Assembly (NCBI GenBank): GCA_937927875.1
Contig: CALEYV010000111.1
Span: 1-30,699 of the forward strand
DNA length: 30,699 bases
Direction: 5' to 3'
From: an uncultured Actinomycetes bacterium
GTDB lineage: Bacteria; Actinomycetota; Acidimicrobiia; IMCC26256; PALSA-555
Shown: one piece after another, positions 1 through 6,968 of the stretch
How positions within the stretch are numbered: position 1 is the stretch's first letter
Layout: every line of letters begins with the position of its first letter
Position numbers and translations under genes: made by a program
Notes under the pieces: generated by a model
Told to the model about the DNA's origin: nothing
What the model saw: the letters and a program-made list of their open reading frames with translations, nothing else
Database searches by the model: none

Positions 1-1
1 A

Positions 2-93
2 TGGCGGAGGGAGTGGGATTTGAACCCACGGTGCCCATTGCTGGACACAACGGTTTTCGAGACCGCCCCGTTCGGCCGCTCCGGCATCCCTCC
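2..93 (-). tRNA. tRNA-Ser(CGA), CCA encoded
   Basis: Read on the minus strand this is a complete class II tRNA. The 7-bp acceptor stem GGAGGGA/TCCCTCC is followed by discriminator G and an encoded CCA (complement of positions 2-4). The anticodon loop CTCGAAA gives anticodon CGA, which reads the serine codon UCG. A long variable arm lies between the anticodon arm and the T arm (GTGGG TTCAAAT CCCAC), as expected for tRNA-Ser. Its T arm and 3' end are nearly the same as in the second serine tRNA at 1291-1378. Confidence 0.96.
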
Positions 94-140
94 ACGGGGC
101 AGTGTACGGGTCGACTGGTGACGGCCCGCGGGTGAGCGGC

Positions 141-605
141 TCAGCCGCGACGCGTCGCGAAGAACGAGCGCAGGAGCGCGCCGCAGTCCTCGGCGCGAAT
201 CCCGTCCACGACCTCGAACTCGTGGTTGAGGCGAGGATCGGCGCCCAGCTGGTAGAGGCTGCCGAGCGCGCCCGCCTTCGGGTCGGCGGCGCCGAACGCG
301 ACAAGGTCGAGTTGGGCCGCGACCGCGGCGCCGGCGCACATCGGGCAGGGCTCGAGCGTCACGACGAGCGCGTAGCCGGTGAGGCGCCACGACCCGAGGG
401 CCGCCGCGGCATCCCGCAGGGCGAGCACCTCGGCGTGGGCGGTCGGGTCTCCGGTGCGCTCGCGCTCGTTGTGCCGTTGGGCCAGCACCTCGGCGTCGGT
501 TGTGCGCGCCACGACCGCTCCGACGGGGACGTCGTCGTGGTCGACGGCCGCGCGCGCCTCGGCGATCGCCCGGTCCATGAGCGAGTCGAGGTCGGCGGGC
601 TGCAC
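141..605 (-). CDS. tadA: tRNA-specific adenosine deaminase
   Basis: 154-residue cytidine/deoxycytidylate deaminase-fold protein. TadA enzymes deaminate A34 of tRNA-Arg(ACG) to inosine, so that one tRNA can read CGU, CGC and CGA. The zinc site is complete: HAE at residues 57-59 (H57 ligand, E59 proton shuttle) and PCPMC at 86-90 (C87 and C90 ligands). The length matches bacterial TadA. The start used is GTG at 605; an in-frame ATG ten codons later (MDRAIAEA) is possible, and neither has a clear ribosome binding site. The gene lies between two serine tRNA genes on the same strand, and tRNA-Ser(CGA) begins 48 nt beyond its stop. A free nucleoside or guanine deaminase is the only realistic alternative; the strict HAE/PCPMC spacing and the tRNA context favour TadA. 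Confidence 0.9.
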   Translation of the reverse strand: MQPADLDSLMDRAIAEARAAVDHDDVPVGAVVARTTDAEVLAQRHNERERTGDPTAHAEVLALRDAAAALGSWRLTGYALVVTLEPCPMCAGAAVAAQLDLVAFGAADPKAGALGSLYQLGADPRLNHEFEVVDGIRAEDCGALLRSFFATRRG

Positions 606-720
606 CGCGGGCGGCGACGTCAGCCCGGGCGGTGGTCGGTGGTCATGGTCCGCACGGCGCCAGTATCCACCCCGGTCCGCCGGCCGTTGCAGGCCGCGGC
701 GGCGGGGGCCGACGGCGCGG

Positions 721-1224
721 TCAGGTCCGGAACGAGAGCCGGAAGCTCAGGTTGACGGTCCCGCCGAGCGAGGCCTTGCGCGAGCCCGTCATCGAGCCGG
801 TCCCCTTGGCGCTCACGAACCGACCGCTGCCACCGAAGACGACGAGCTTGGCGGTGAAGGAGGCGTCGGTGGTGTCGGGCTGGGCCTTCGTGCGGCCCCC
901 CACCATCTCGACGCCGAGGACGCTGCCGTCCGCCATCGTCACCGTCACCCAGCCGTCGAACGGGCCGCTCCCCCGGGTGTAGAAGACGTTCGACTGCAGT
1001 TCGACGGTGGCGGCCTGTCCGTTGACGGTCGACGGTCCGACGAAGTCCAGCTGTCCGTACACCACCGACCCGCTCGCGCCGATGGCGTGCGTCGTCTTGC
1101 TCCGGGCCGCGAACTGGACCGTGAACGAGAGCCGCTGCGTCGGCGAGGTCGCCGCCACCGCCGGTGCCGCGGCGACGCCCACGCCGAGCGCGCCGACCAG
1201 CACGAGGAGCCGCAGTGATCGCAT
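721..1224 (-). CDS. Secreted protein of unknown function (possible beta-barrel fold)
   Basis: 167-residue protein with a clear signal peptide: MRSLRLLVLVGALG, a hydrophobic core and an A-rich cleavage region (APAVAA) near residue 25. The mature part is rich in Gly, Thr, Ser and Val, alternates short hydrophobic strands, and ends with GGSGRFVSAKGTGS and GGTVNLSFRLSFRT. That pattern resembles small extracellular beta barrels of the allene-oxide-cyclase/dirigent type, but this is only a resemblance by eye. The ATG at 1224 is chosen because it opens the signal peptide and because TAGGTT lies 8 nt upstream with no Shine-Dalgarno sequence. The function is unknown, and the neighbours (tRNA genes, tadA) do not suggest one. 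Confidence 0.75.
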   Translation of the reverse strand: MRSLRLLVLVGALGVGVAAAPAVAATSPTQRLSFTVQFAARSKTTHAIGASGSVVYGQLDFVGPSTVNGQAATVELQSNVFYTRGSGPFDGWVTVTMADGSVLGVEMVGGRTKAQPDTTDASFTAKLVVFGGSGRFVSAKGTGSMTGSRKASLGGTVNLSFRLSFRT

Positions 1225-1232
1225 GGCCGGGC

Positions 1233-1238
1233 AACCTA
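1233..1238 (-). promoter_or_regulatory. -10-like TAGGTT for the secreted-protein gene
   Basis: TAGGTT on the minus strand ends 8 nt before the ATG at 1224, so a transcript would begin at or next to the start codon. It is one of a recurrent set in this window (see findings). No matching -35 element is obvious. Confidence 0.4.
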
Positions 1239-1290
1239 ATGGAGCCGCGATGTCCCGCATCGGCAGCGGTGGCTCCGCTCCGAGGCGACG

Positions 1291-1378
1291 TGGCGGAGGG
1301 GGTGGGATTCGAACCCACGGTGAGTTACCCCACACACGCTCTCCAGGCGTGCCGATTCGTCCGCTCTCGCACCCCTCC
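1291..1378 (-). tRNA. tRNA-Ser(GGA), CCA encoded
   Basis: Minus-strand class II tRNA with acceptor stem GGAGGGG/CCCCTCC, discriminator G and encoded CCA (complement of 1291-1293). The anticodon arm is CACGC-CTGGAGA-GCGTG, giving anticodon GGA, which reads UCC and UCU. A long variable arm of the TGTGGGGTAACTCACC type precedes the T arm GTGGG-TTCGAAT-CCCAC. Confidence 0.97.
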
Positions 1379-1389
1379 GGGCGTCGGGC

Positions 1390-1395
1390 ATCGTA
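1390..1395 (-). promoter_or_regulatory. Possible -10 (TACGAT) of tRNA-Ser(GGA)
   Basis: TACGAT on the minus strand lies 11 nt upstream of the mature tRNA 5' end. That would place the transcription start about four bases before the tRNA. No clear -35 element is seen. Confidence 0.3.
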
Positions 1396-1546
1396 CGCAC
1401 GGGCAGTAACCTCGCCGCGCGGACCGTGCTAGGCGGGGAGCTCGTGGTGCCCTGTACCCCAAATCCACGCACGGGGGGCTGAACTCCCGCCCGAGGCCCG
1501 GCCCGCCGCTCGAACGGACCCGCTCGACCGGCGTCGAGGGTCGGGT

Positions 1547-1624
1547 CCTGCGCAACGGGACCCCGCGAACCGAGTCAGGTCCGGAAGGAAGCAGCTCTCA
1601 GCGGACCGTCCCGGGTGCCGCAGG
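1547..1624 (+). ncRNA. ffs: Signal recognition particle RNA (4.5S, small bacterial type)
   Basis: The universally conserved Ffh-binding core GGTCCGGAAGGAAGCAGC is present at 1578-1595, preceded by GTCA. The flanks can fold into one long irregular hairpin: CCTGCG (1547-1552) pairs with CGCAGG (1619-1624), and the GGGAC region at about 1557 pairs with GTCCC near 1609-1613. The ends are estimated from this pairing and may extend by 10-20 nt. The product is the RNA of the signal recognition particle, which targets membrane proteins. The stretch 1379-1749 has no protein gene and holds only this RNA and candidate promoters. ffs just upstream of dnaX is a common bacterial arrangement. Confidence 0.9.
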
Positions 1625-1737
1625 CAAGCCTGGCCGGAGCCGGCGACGGGCACCGCCCGGACGGCGGCCTGGTCGACGGCGGGTGCACGGTCCGCATCCC
1701 GCCGCGCCGGACCGGCGGAGCGGGCGGTCGCCGTCGG

Positions 1738-1743
1738 TACAGT
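1738..1743 (+). promoter_or_regulatory. -10-like TACAGT, leaderless start of dnaX
   Basis: TACAGT ends 6 nt before the GTG at 1750. There is no Shine-Dalgarno sequence in front of that GTG, so a transcript starting at the first codon is the simplest reading. Confidence 0.45.
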
Positions 1744-1749
1744 CCGTCC

Positions 1750-3498
1750 GTGGCCTACCAAGCGCTGTATCGCAAGTACCGGCCGCAGCGGTTCGACGAG
1801 CTGGTCGGCCAGGAGCACGTCACCGTGGCCCTCCGCAACGCCGTGCGCGAGGGCCGGGTCGGACACGCCTACCTGTTCTCGGGGCCACGCGGCACCGGTA
1901 AGACGACGACGGCCCGGATCCTCGCCAAGGCCCTGAACTGCACCAACCTCGGCGCCGACGGCGAGCCCGACGGGGAGTGCGAGAGCTGCCGCGCCATCGC
2001 GGCCGGCACCTTCCTCGACCTGTTCGAGATCGACGCCGCGTCGAAGCGCAAGGTCGACGACGCTCGAGAGCTGCGGGAGCAGCTCTCGCACAAGGGCTTC
2101 GGTGGGCACCGCACCGTCTACATCCTCGACGAGGTGCACATGCTCACCAAGGAGTCGGCGAACACGCTGCTCAAGAGCATCGAGGAGCCGCCGGAGCACG
2201 TCGTGTTCGTGCTCGCGACGACGAACCCCGAGGAGGTGCTGCCGACCATCCGGTCGCGCACCCAGCACCTGCAGTTCACGCTGCTCACGCCCGAGGACCT
2301 GGTCCGCCGGCTCGGCGACCTGCTGGGCCGGGAGGGGATCGACTTCGACCCCCAGGCGCTCGAGACCATCGCCACCGCCGCCGGCGGATCGGCGCGCGAC
2401 GCCGAGTCGCTGCTCGACCAGGCCATCGCAGGGGCCGACGGCCGGCTCGACGCCGAGCGCGTCGCGGCCCGGTTCGGCTCGACGGCGTTCTCGCGTCGGG
2501 CGGCGGTGCTGGAGGCGATCGCCGACGAGGACGCCGCGCGCGCCCTCGTCGCCCTCGACGAGCTGCTCGACGCCGGCCACGAACCGCGCCGGGTCGCCGA
2601 GGACCTGCTCGTCGCCGCCCGTGACACGTTCCTGCTCACGGCGGGCGCGGGCCGGGTCCGGATGAGCGCGCCCGAGGCCGACCAGGCGCAGCTCACCCAG
2701 CTCGGGGACCGGCTCGGCAACGCAGCGCTCGTCCGGGTGGTGGAGACCCTCGGGCAGGCCGTCGTCGACATGCGCGGCGTCGACGCCGCCGATCCCCGCC
2801 TCGTGCTCGAGGTGGCGCTGGTGCGGCTCAGTCGCCGCGACGCCGGGCCACCGCTGCAGACCGTGATCGAGCGCATCGAGCGCCTCGAGCGATCGGCCGG
2901 CGCTGGCCCGACGACCGCCGGCGGCGGGGATCCGGCGGCCCGCGTCCCCGGCCGCACCATCGGCGCCGTGCGCGCGGCCGCCGAGCCCTCCGCGGAGGCG
3001 CCGGCTCGGCCGGAGCCGACGCCACCGCCGGACCCGGCCCCGTCGCCGCCGTCTTCCGAACCTGGTCCGCCGCTCGACCTCGACGACGTGATCCTCGCCT
3101 GGGGCGAGCTGCTCCCCGGCTTCTCGCCCGCCACCCGCGCCGCGGTGCAAGCGGCGCAGCCGCTGCGGGTCGACGGTGACGTCATCGTCTTCGGCGTGTC
3201 GCCGGCGCTGGTCGAAGCAGCCCGACCCCGGTTCAAGAAGGAGGCCGACACGATCCGGGCCGCCCTCGCGGCGCGGCTCGGCCGGAGCGTGAAGTTCAAC
3301 CTGGTCGCCGCCGAGGACTTCACCGCGGTCGGCAACGCGGACCGGACGGGATCGGCGCCGGCCGCGTCGCCGGCGCCACCAGAACCCGAGCCCGACGAAG
3401 ACACGGTCGGCGTCACCGACGCGCCCCCGCATCGACCAGAGGCGCGGCTGGCCGAGGAGTTCGGCGCTACCGTCGTCGACGAAGTCCCGCGGCAGTAG
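1750..3498 (+). CDS. dnaX: DNA polymerase III subunit gamma/tau
   Basis: 582-residue clamp-loader ATPase. It begins VAYQALYRKYRPQRFDELVGQ, typical of DnaX, so GTG 1750 is used although the frame is open further upstream. The Walker A motif GPRGTGKT is at 45-52, Walker B ILDEVH at 125-130, and the sensor-1/arginine-finger region LATTNPEEVLPTIRSRT at 155-171. The zinc module keeps C64, C77 and C80, but the residue usually seen as the second cysteine is D74 (PDGECESC). Domain III lies at about 210-360, followed by a Pro-rich linker (about 410-450) and a C-terminal tau-like domain from about 450. The acidic, Pro-rich tail ends in VDEVPRQ. I see no A-rich slippery site for making gamma by frameshift. 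ybaB begins 8 nt after the stop. The complex opens and loads the sliding clamp at replication forks. Confidence 0.95.
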   Translation: MAYQALYRKYRPQRFDELVGQEHVTVALRNAVREGRVGHAYLFSGPRGTGKTTTARILAKALNCTNLGADGEPDGECESCRAIAAGTFLDLFEIDAASKRKVDDARELREQLSHKGFGGHRTVYILDEVHMLTKESANTLLKSIEEPPEHVVFVLATTNPEEVLPTIRSRTQHLQFTLLTPEDLVRRLGDLLGREGIDFDPQALETIATAAGGSARDAESLLDQAIAGADGRLDAERVAARFGSTAFSRRAAVLEAIADEDAARALVALDELLDAGHEPRRVAEDLLVAARDTFLLTAGAGRVRMSAPEADQAQLTQLGDRLGNAALVRVVETLGQAVVDMRGVDAADPRLVLEVALVRLSRRDAGPPLQTVIERIERLERSAGAGPTTAGGGDPAARVPGRTIGAVRAAAEPSAEAPARPEPTPPPDPAPSPPSSEPGPPLDLDDVILAWGELLPGFSPATRAAVQAAQPLRVDGDVIVFGVSPALVEAARPRFKKEADTIRAALAARLGRSVKFNLVAAEDFTAVGNADRTGSAPAASPAPPEPEPDEDTVGVTDAPPHRPEARLAEEFGATVVDEVPRQ

Positions 3499-3506
3499 GA
3501 GCGCGC

Positions 3507-3851
3507 GTGGCGAAGCAGAAGCCGCCTTCCAACCCCCAGGCCGACCTCATGCGCCAGATGCAGCGCATGCAGCAGAACATGGCCGACGCGCAGGCGGCGC
3601 TCGAGACCGAGACCGTCGAGGGCTCGGCGGGCGGCGGCGTCGTGAAGGCCACCGTCACCGGCACCGGCGAGCTCCGCGCGGTGGCGATCGACCCCGCCGT
3701 CGTCGATCCCGAGGACGTCGAGATGCTCGAGGACCTGGTGGTCGCGGCCGTCACCGAGGCGCTGCGCGGCGCCCAGGAGCTGCAGGCCCGCAGCATGGGC
3801 TCGATGACCGGCGGCCTCGACCTCGGGTCGCTGGGCGGGCTCCTCGGCTGA
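3507..3851 (+). CDS. YbaB/EbfC family nucleoid-associated protein
   Basis: 114-residue protein of the small YbaB/EbfC family, which bind DNA as tweezer-like dimers and are almost always encoded between dnaX and recR. The N-terminal helix is rich in Met and Gln (MRQMQRMQQNMADAQAAL). It is followed by the conserved ETVEGSAGGGVVKATVTG beta region and AVAIDPAVVDPEDVEMLEDLVVAAVTEAL. The length matches the family. The start is GTG 3507, with AGGAG at 3497-3501 overlapping the dnaX stop, so translation is probably coupled to dnaX. The C-terminus is Gly/Leu-rich, as in relatives. Confidence 0.92.
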   Translation: MAKQKPPSNPQADLMRQMQRMQQNMADAQAALETETVEGSAGGGVVKATVTGTGELRAVAIDPAVVDPEDVEMLEDLVVAAVTEALRGAQELQARSMGSMTGGLDLGSLGGLLG

Positions 3852-3868
3852 GACTCGCCTCGTAGCCC

Positions 3869-4474
3869 GTGGACGTGTACGAGGGGCCGGTGCAGGCCCT
3901 CATCGACGAGCTCGGCCGACTCCCCGGCGTCGGCCCGAAGTCGGCCCAGCGGATCGCGTACTACCTGCTGAAGGCCGAGGCGGCCGACGCCAACCGGCTG
4001 GCCGCCGCCATCACCGAGGCGAAGGCGACGGTGAGCTGGTGCAAGCAGTGCTTCAACATCGCCCAGGGCGACCTGTGCCGGTTCTGTCGCGACGAGCGAC
4101 GCGACCCGACCATCCTCTGTGTGGTCGAGGAGCCCCGCGACATCGTCGCCATGGAGCGCACCCACGAGTTCCGCGGCCGCTACCACGTGCTGCAGGGCGC
4201 GATCTCGCCGATCGACGGCATCGGGCCCGAGCAGCTGCGGGTGCGCGAGCTCATCCGGCGGGTCGAGGCGGAGGGCGTGACCGAGGTGATCCTGGCCGTG
4301 AACCCCAACATCGAGGGCGACGCCACCGCGCTCTACCTCACCCGGGCCCTGAAGCCGAGCGGGATCACGGTCACGCGCCTCGCCAGCGGGCTCCCGGTCG
4401 GCGGCGACCTCGAGTACGCCGACGAGGTCACGCTCGGGCGCGCGCTCAGCGGGCGGCGGGAGGCCGAGGCCTGA
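3869..4474 (+). CDS. recR: Recombination mediator RecR
   Basis: 201-residue RecR, a zinc and Toprim protein that with RecF and RecO loads RecA at single-strand gaps. A helix-hairpin-helix spans about 10-32 (LIDELGRLPGVGPKSAQRIA). The four zinc cysteines are C58, C61, C70 and C73 (WCKQC...LCRFC). The Toprim domain begins near 80 (ILCVVEEPRDIVAME) and includes the conserved ILAVNPNIEGDATALY. The C-terminal LASGLPVGGDLEYADEVTLGRAL is diagnostic. The length is standard. GTG 3869 lies 17 nt after the ybaB stop; no strong ribosome binding site is visible. It is the last gene of the dnaX-ybaB-recR operon and converges on the membrane-protein gene 15 nt away. Confidence 0.95.
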   Translation: MDVYEGPVQALIDELGRLPGVGPKSAQRIAYYLLKAEAADANRLAAAITEAKATVSWCKQCFNIAQGDLCRFCRDERRDPTILCVVEEPRDIVAMERTHEFRGRYHVLQGAISPIDGIGPEQLRVRELIRRVEAEGVTEVILAVNPNIEGDATALYLTRALKPSGITVTRLASGLPVGGDLEYADEVTLGRALSGRREAEA

Positions 4475-4489
4475 TCCCACCCCGGCTGG

Positions 4490-5170
4490 CTACGTGGTGG
4501 CGATCGCCTGCCCGCTCAGCAGCCGGTACACGTAGGCGAGCGAGACCGCGCTGAGCGCGTACGTGACGACCAGGCCGAGGAAGCAGAGCATGAGCCCGGC
4601 CAGGTTCAGGAAGGCGAGGACCGCGACCAGGCCGAGCAGCCGGAACCGCACGCCGCGGGTCAGGGCGGCCGAGTGGGCGAGCGCCACCATCGGCCCGACG
4701 TCGGGGTGCTCGGCGATCACGAAGCCGTAGAACTGGAAGACGACGCCGAACCAGAGCGCCGCCACCACGAGCAGCAGCGCCACGACGCCGGGCAGCGTGA
4801 GCACGGTGGGGAGCTCGAGCCCGACCGAGAGGCCGAGCAGGAACACGACCGACGCCAGCAGGAACGGCCCGAAGCCGTCGGGACGGAAGGCCTCGGCCAG
4901 CGCCACCGGGCGCCCTTCGACGACGGTCAGCGCGGCGCGCAGGAGCCCGAACACCAGCAGCAGGTTGAGGAGGACCCCGAACAGGCCGAACGCGTAGCCC
5001 ATCGCCGCGCCGCTGAACGCGGCGCTGAGGAGCGCGATGACGCCGTTGCCGGCGAGCACGATCGCCGACACGAGCATCACCGGCCCGAGGTTCTGCCAGC
5101 AGGCGTTCCAGCTGTACGTGACGGCTTCGCCGATGGAGAACCGTGGTACGGGTCGGGCCGGCTCCGCCAC
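4490..5170 (-). CDS. Multi-pass membrane protein of unknown function
   Basis: 226-residue integral membrane protein. A short cytoplasmic start (VAEPARPVPRFSIGEAVTYSWNACWQNL) leads into about six hydrophobic segments, for example VMLVSAIVLAGNGVIALLSA, YAFGLFGVLLNLLLVFGLL, FLLASVVFLLGLSVGLEL, VVALLLVVAALWFGVVFQF and LLGLVAVLAFLNLAGLMLCFL. The SIGEAVTYSWNAC start resembles membrane proteins predicted to sit in Gram-positive envelopes, but I do not recognise a named family. GTG 5170 overlaps the stop of the upstream DUF2752 gene by one base (TAGTG), so the two are translated together. Its stop faces recR. Confidence 0.8.
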   Translation of the reverse strand: MAEPARPVPRFSIGEAVTYSWNACWQNLGPVMLVSAIVLAGNGVIALLSAAFSGAAMGYAFGLFGVLLNLLLVFGLLRAALTVVEGRPVALAEAFRPDGFGPFLLASVVFLLGLSVGLELPTVLTLPGVVALLLVVAALWFGVVFQFYGFVIAEHPDVGPMVALAHSAALTRGVRFRLLGLVAVLAFLNLAGLMLCFLGLVVTYALSAVSLAYVYRLLSGQAIATT

Positions 5171-5562
5171 TACAGGGGTCGTCCGGTGGCGTACTTGAAC
5201 AGCTGCCACGACCACAGGAGCCCGAACACGACCGCGATCGACCACACGGGGATGTCCACCCGCTTCGAGCGCCACGCCAGCAGCAGCAGCACCGCCAACA
5301 CGACGGCGACGATGCTGCCCGGGTTGAGGAACACGGCTCGGCCCAGGTCGGCGTGCACGGCCGCCGTGACACCGCGGGTCATGCCGCAGAACGGGCACGG
5401 CACCCCGGTGAGGGTGCGCAGCGGGCACGGGGGCACGAACTCGAACGGGACGACGGGCCGCACGGCGGCGATGCCCAGCATCCCCGCGCCGAAGAGTCGC
5501 AGCGCCTCCAGGTTGACCGTGGTGGTGTTGGTCAGCGACTCGGGCACGCGCACCGCGACCAT
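5170..5562 (-). CDS. DUF2752 family membrane protein
   Basis: 130-residue protein with the DUF2752 hallmark CPFCGMTRG near residues 54-62 (a Cys pair followed by a Thr-Arg), then two or three hydrophobic segments (SIVAVVLAVLLLLAW, SIAVVFGLLWSWQLF). DUF2752 proteins are small membrane proteins of unknown biochemical function. The ATG at 5562 has no Shine-Dalgarno sequence, but TACGCT lies 6 nt upstream. It forms a bicistron with the following membrane gene through the TAGTG overlap, which suggests one membrane complex or shared role. Confidence 0.85.
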   Translation of the reverse strand: MVAVRVPESLTNTTTVNLEALRLFGAGMLGIAAVRPVVPFEFVPPCPLRTLTGVPCPFCGMTRGVTAAVHADLGRAVFLNPGSIVAVVLAVLLLLAWRSKRVDIPVWSIAVVFGLLWSWQLFKYATGRPL

Positions 5563-5568
5563 GGCCGC

Positions 5569-5574
5569 AGCGTA
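5569..5574 (-). promoter_or_regulatory. -10-like TACGCT for the DUF2752 pair
   Basis: TACGCT on the minus strand ends 6 nt before the ATG at 5562, the same spacing as before dnaX, the epimerase and the S51-like gene. Confidence 0.4.
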
Positions 5575-5613
5575 GCGACCACCGGCGCCGGTCGGGTCGG
5601 CGCCGCGCAGCTG

Positions 5614-6798
5614 CTACGACACCGAGACGATGGCGGCGTCGCCCTGGCCGCCGCCGCCGCACAGCGCGGCCGCGCCGAGCCCGCCGCCCCGACGGTGCAG
5701 CTCGCTCACCAGCGTGAGCAGCACCCGGGTGCCGGACATGCCGATCGGATGGCCGAGCGCGATGGCGCCGCCGTTCACGTTCACGATGTCGTCGGTCACG
5801 CCCAGGTCCTGCATCGACGCCAGGCCGACGGCGGCGAAGGCCTCGTTGAGCTCGATGAGGTCGAGGTCGTCGACCGTCTTGTCGATCGGCTCGAGCGCCC
5901 GCTTGATCGCCCGGGACGGCTGGCGGAGCAGCGACGTGTCCGGGCCCGCGACCATCCCGAAGCTCACCAGCTCGGCGACCGGGCTCAGGCCGAGCTCCTC
6001 GGCCTTCGAGCGGCTGGTGACGATGACGGCGGCCCCGCCGTCGGAGATCTGGGAGGCGTTGCCGGCCGTGATGCTGCCGTCCGGCGCGAACGCCGGCTTC
6101 AGCGAGCCCAGCGACCCGGCGGTCGTCTCGGGCCGGACCCCCTCGTCCTCCTCGACCACGATCGGGTCGCCCTTGCGCTGGGGAATCGAGACGGGGGCGA
6201 TCTCGTCGGCGAACCGGCCCTCCTTCTGCGCCGCGGCCGCCCGCTCGTGGCTCTTGGCGGCCATCTCGTCCTGGGCGGCCCGGGTGATCCCGCCGAACTG
6301 CGCCGTGTACTGCTCGGTGCCCGAGCCCATGTGGACGGCGTCGAACGCGCACCACAGCCCGTCCTGGATCAGCGAGTCGACGAGCTCGCCGTTGCCCATC
6401 CGGTAGCCGGACCGGGCCTTCGGCAGCAGGTACGGCGAGTTCGTCATCGACTCCATGCCGCCGGCGACGACGATCTCGGCGTCACCGGCCTGGATCATCT
6501 GGTCCGCGAGGTAGACCGCGTTCAGCCCCGACAGGCACACCTTGTTGACCGTGATCGCGGGCACCGTCATCGGGACGCCGGCCTTCGCCGCCGCCTGGCG
6601 CGCCGTGATCTGGCCCTGCCCGGCCTGGAGCACCTGGCCCATGATCACGTAGTCGACCTGCTCCGGACCGACGCCGCCGCGCTCGAGGGCCGCGCCGATG
6701 GCCCGGCCGCCGAGGTCCATCGCCGTGCATGACGCCAGCGCGCCCGAGAGCTTGCCGATCGGAGTGCGGGCGAACGAGACGATCACGGAACCTGGCAT
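5614..6798 (-). CDS. Acetyl-CoA C-acetyltransferase (thiolase)
   Basis: 394-residue type II biosynthetic-size thiolase, which condenses two acetyl-CoA to acetoacetyl-CoA or cleaves 3-ketoacyl-CoA. The catalytic residues are in place: nucleophile C88 in VNKVCLSGLNAV, H350 in GGAIALGHPIGMSG and C380 in AALCGGGGQG. The NEAFA motif (ELNEAFAAV) is present. The start is ATG 6798, with GGGAGGG a few bases upstream. The gene is divergent from ccr across a 166-bp region, so both may share regulation. Acetoacetyl-CoA is the entry point of the ethylmalonyl-CoA pathway and of poly-hydroxybutyrate synthesis. Substrate chain length cannot be read from the sequence, so a beta-oxidation role remains possible. 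Confidence 0.93.
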   Translation of the reverse strand: MPGSVIVSFARTPIGKLSGALASCTAMDLGGRAIGAALERGGVGPEQVDYVIMGQVLQAGQGQITARQAAAKAGVPMTVPAITVNKVCLSGLNAVYLADQMIQAGDAEIVVAGGMESMTNSPYLLPKARSGYRMGNGELVDSLIQDGLWCAFDAVHMGSGTEQYTAQFGGITRAAQDEMAAKSHERAAAAQKEGRFADEIAPVSIPQRKGDPIVVEEDEGVRPETTAGSLGSLKPAFAPDGSITAGNASQISDGGAAVIVTSRSKAEELGLSPVAELVSFGMVAGPDTSLLRQPSRAIKRALEPIDKTVDDLDLIELNEAFAAVGLASMQDLGVTDDIVNVNGGAIALGHPIGMSGTRVLLTLVSELHRRGGGLGAAALCGGGGQGDAAIVSVS

Positions 6799-6889
6799 GA
6801 GCCCTCCCGGTGTCCTGCGGGCTTCGGCAGCGAGGCCGTCGATGGTACCCCCGCGTCGGTCCACCCGAAGTGGTCGGAGCGTTCGCGCG

Positions 6890-6895
6890 TAGGGT
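6890..6895 (+). promoter_or_regulatory. -10-like TAGGGT upstream of the ccr leader
   Basis: TAGGGT ends 7 nt before a GTG at 6903 that opens a 21-codon ORF running into ccr. This is the spacing expected for a leaderless transcript starting at that GTG. Confidence 0.4.
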
Positions 6896-6902
6896 TTGGG
6901 CC

Positions 6903-6968
6903 GTGACGACGACGAGCCCGCTCCCGTGCGAGCGATCGGCGGCGATGGTCCGCCGCGCGTCGCGATGA
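6903..6968 (+). CDS. Putative 21-residue leader ORF coupled to ccr
   Basis: Starting at GTG 6903 a short frame (residues VTTTSPLPCERSAAMVRRAS then R) runs to TGA at 6966-6968. That stop overlaps the ATG of ccr at 6965 as ATGA, in a different frame. A -10-like hexamer lies 7 nt before the GTG, and ccr itself has no Shine-Dalgarno sequence, so translation of the small frame would explain how ccr is translated. No database-like similarity is recognised. It may be a regulatory leader peptide, or chance. Confidence 0.35.
   Translation: MTTTSPLPCERSAAMVRRASR

Noticed and set aside
1429..3432. 667-codon minus-strand open frame over dnaX
   Set aside because: It is the antisense shadow of dnaX in high-GC DNA: Arg/Gly/Val-rich, no domain, and it covers the SRP RNA.
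1750..3498. Programmed frameshift in dnaX
   Set aside because: No A-rich slippery heptamer and no downstream stop in the shifted frame that would give a gamma-like product were seen.
6896..6964. TTG 6896 as the start of Ccr
   Set aside because: It would add 23 residues (GRDDDEPAPVRAIGG...) unlike Ccr, and the TTG falls directly after the -10-like hexamer.
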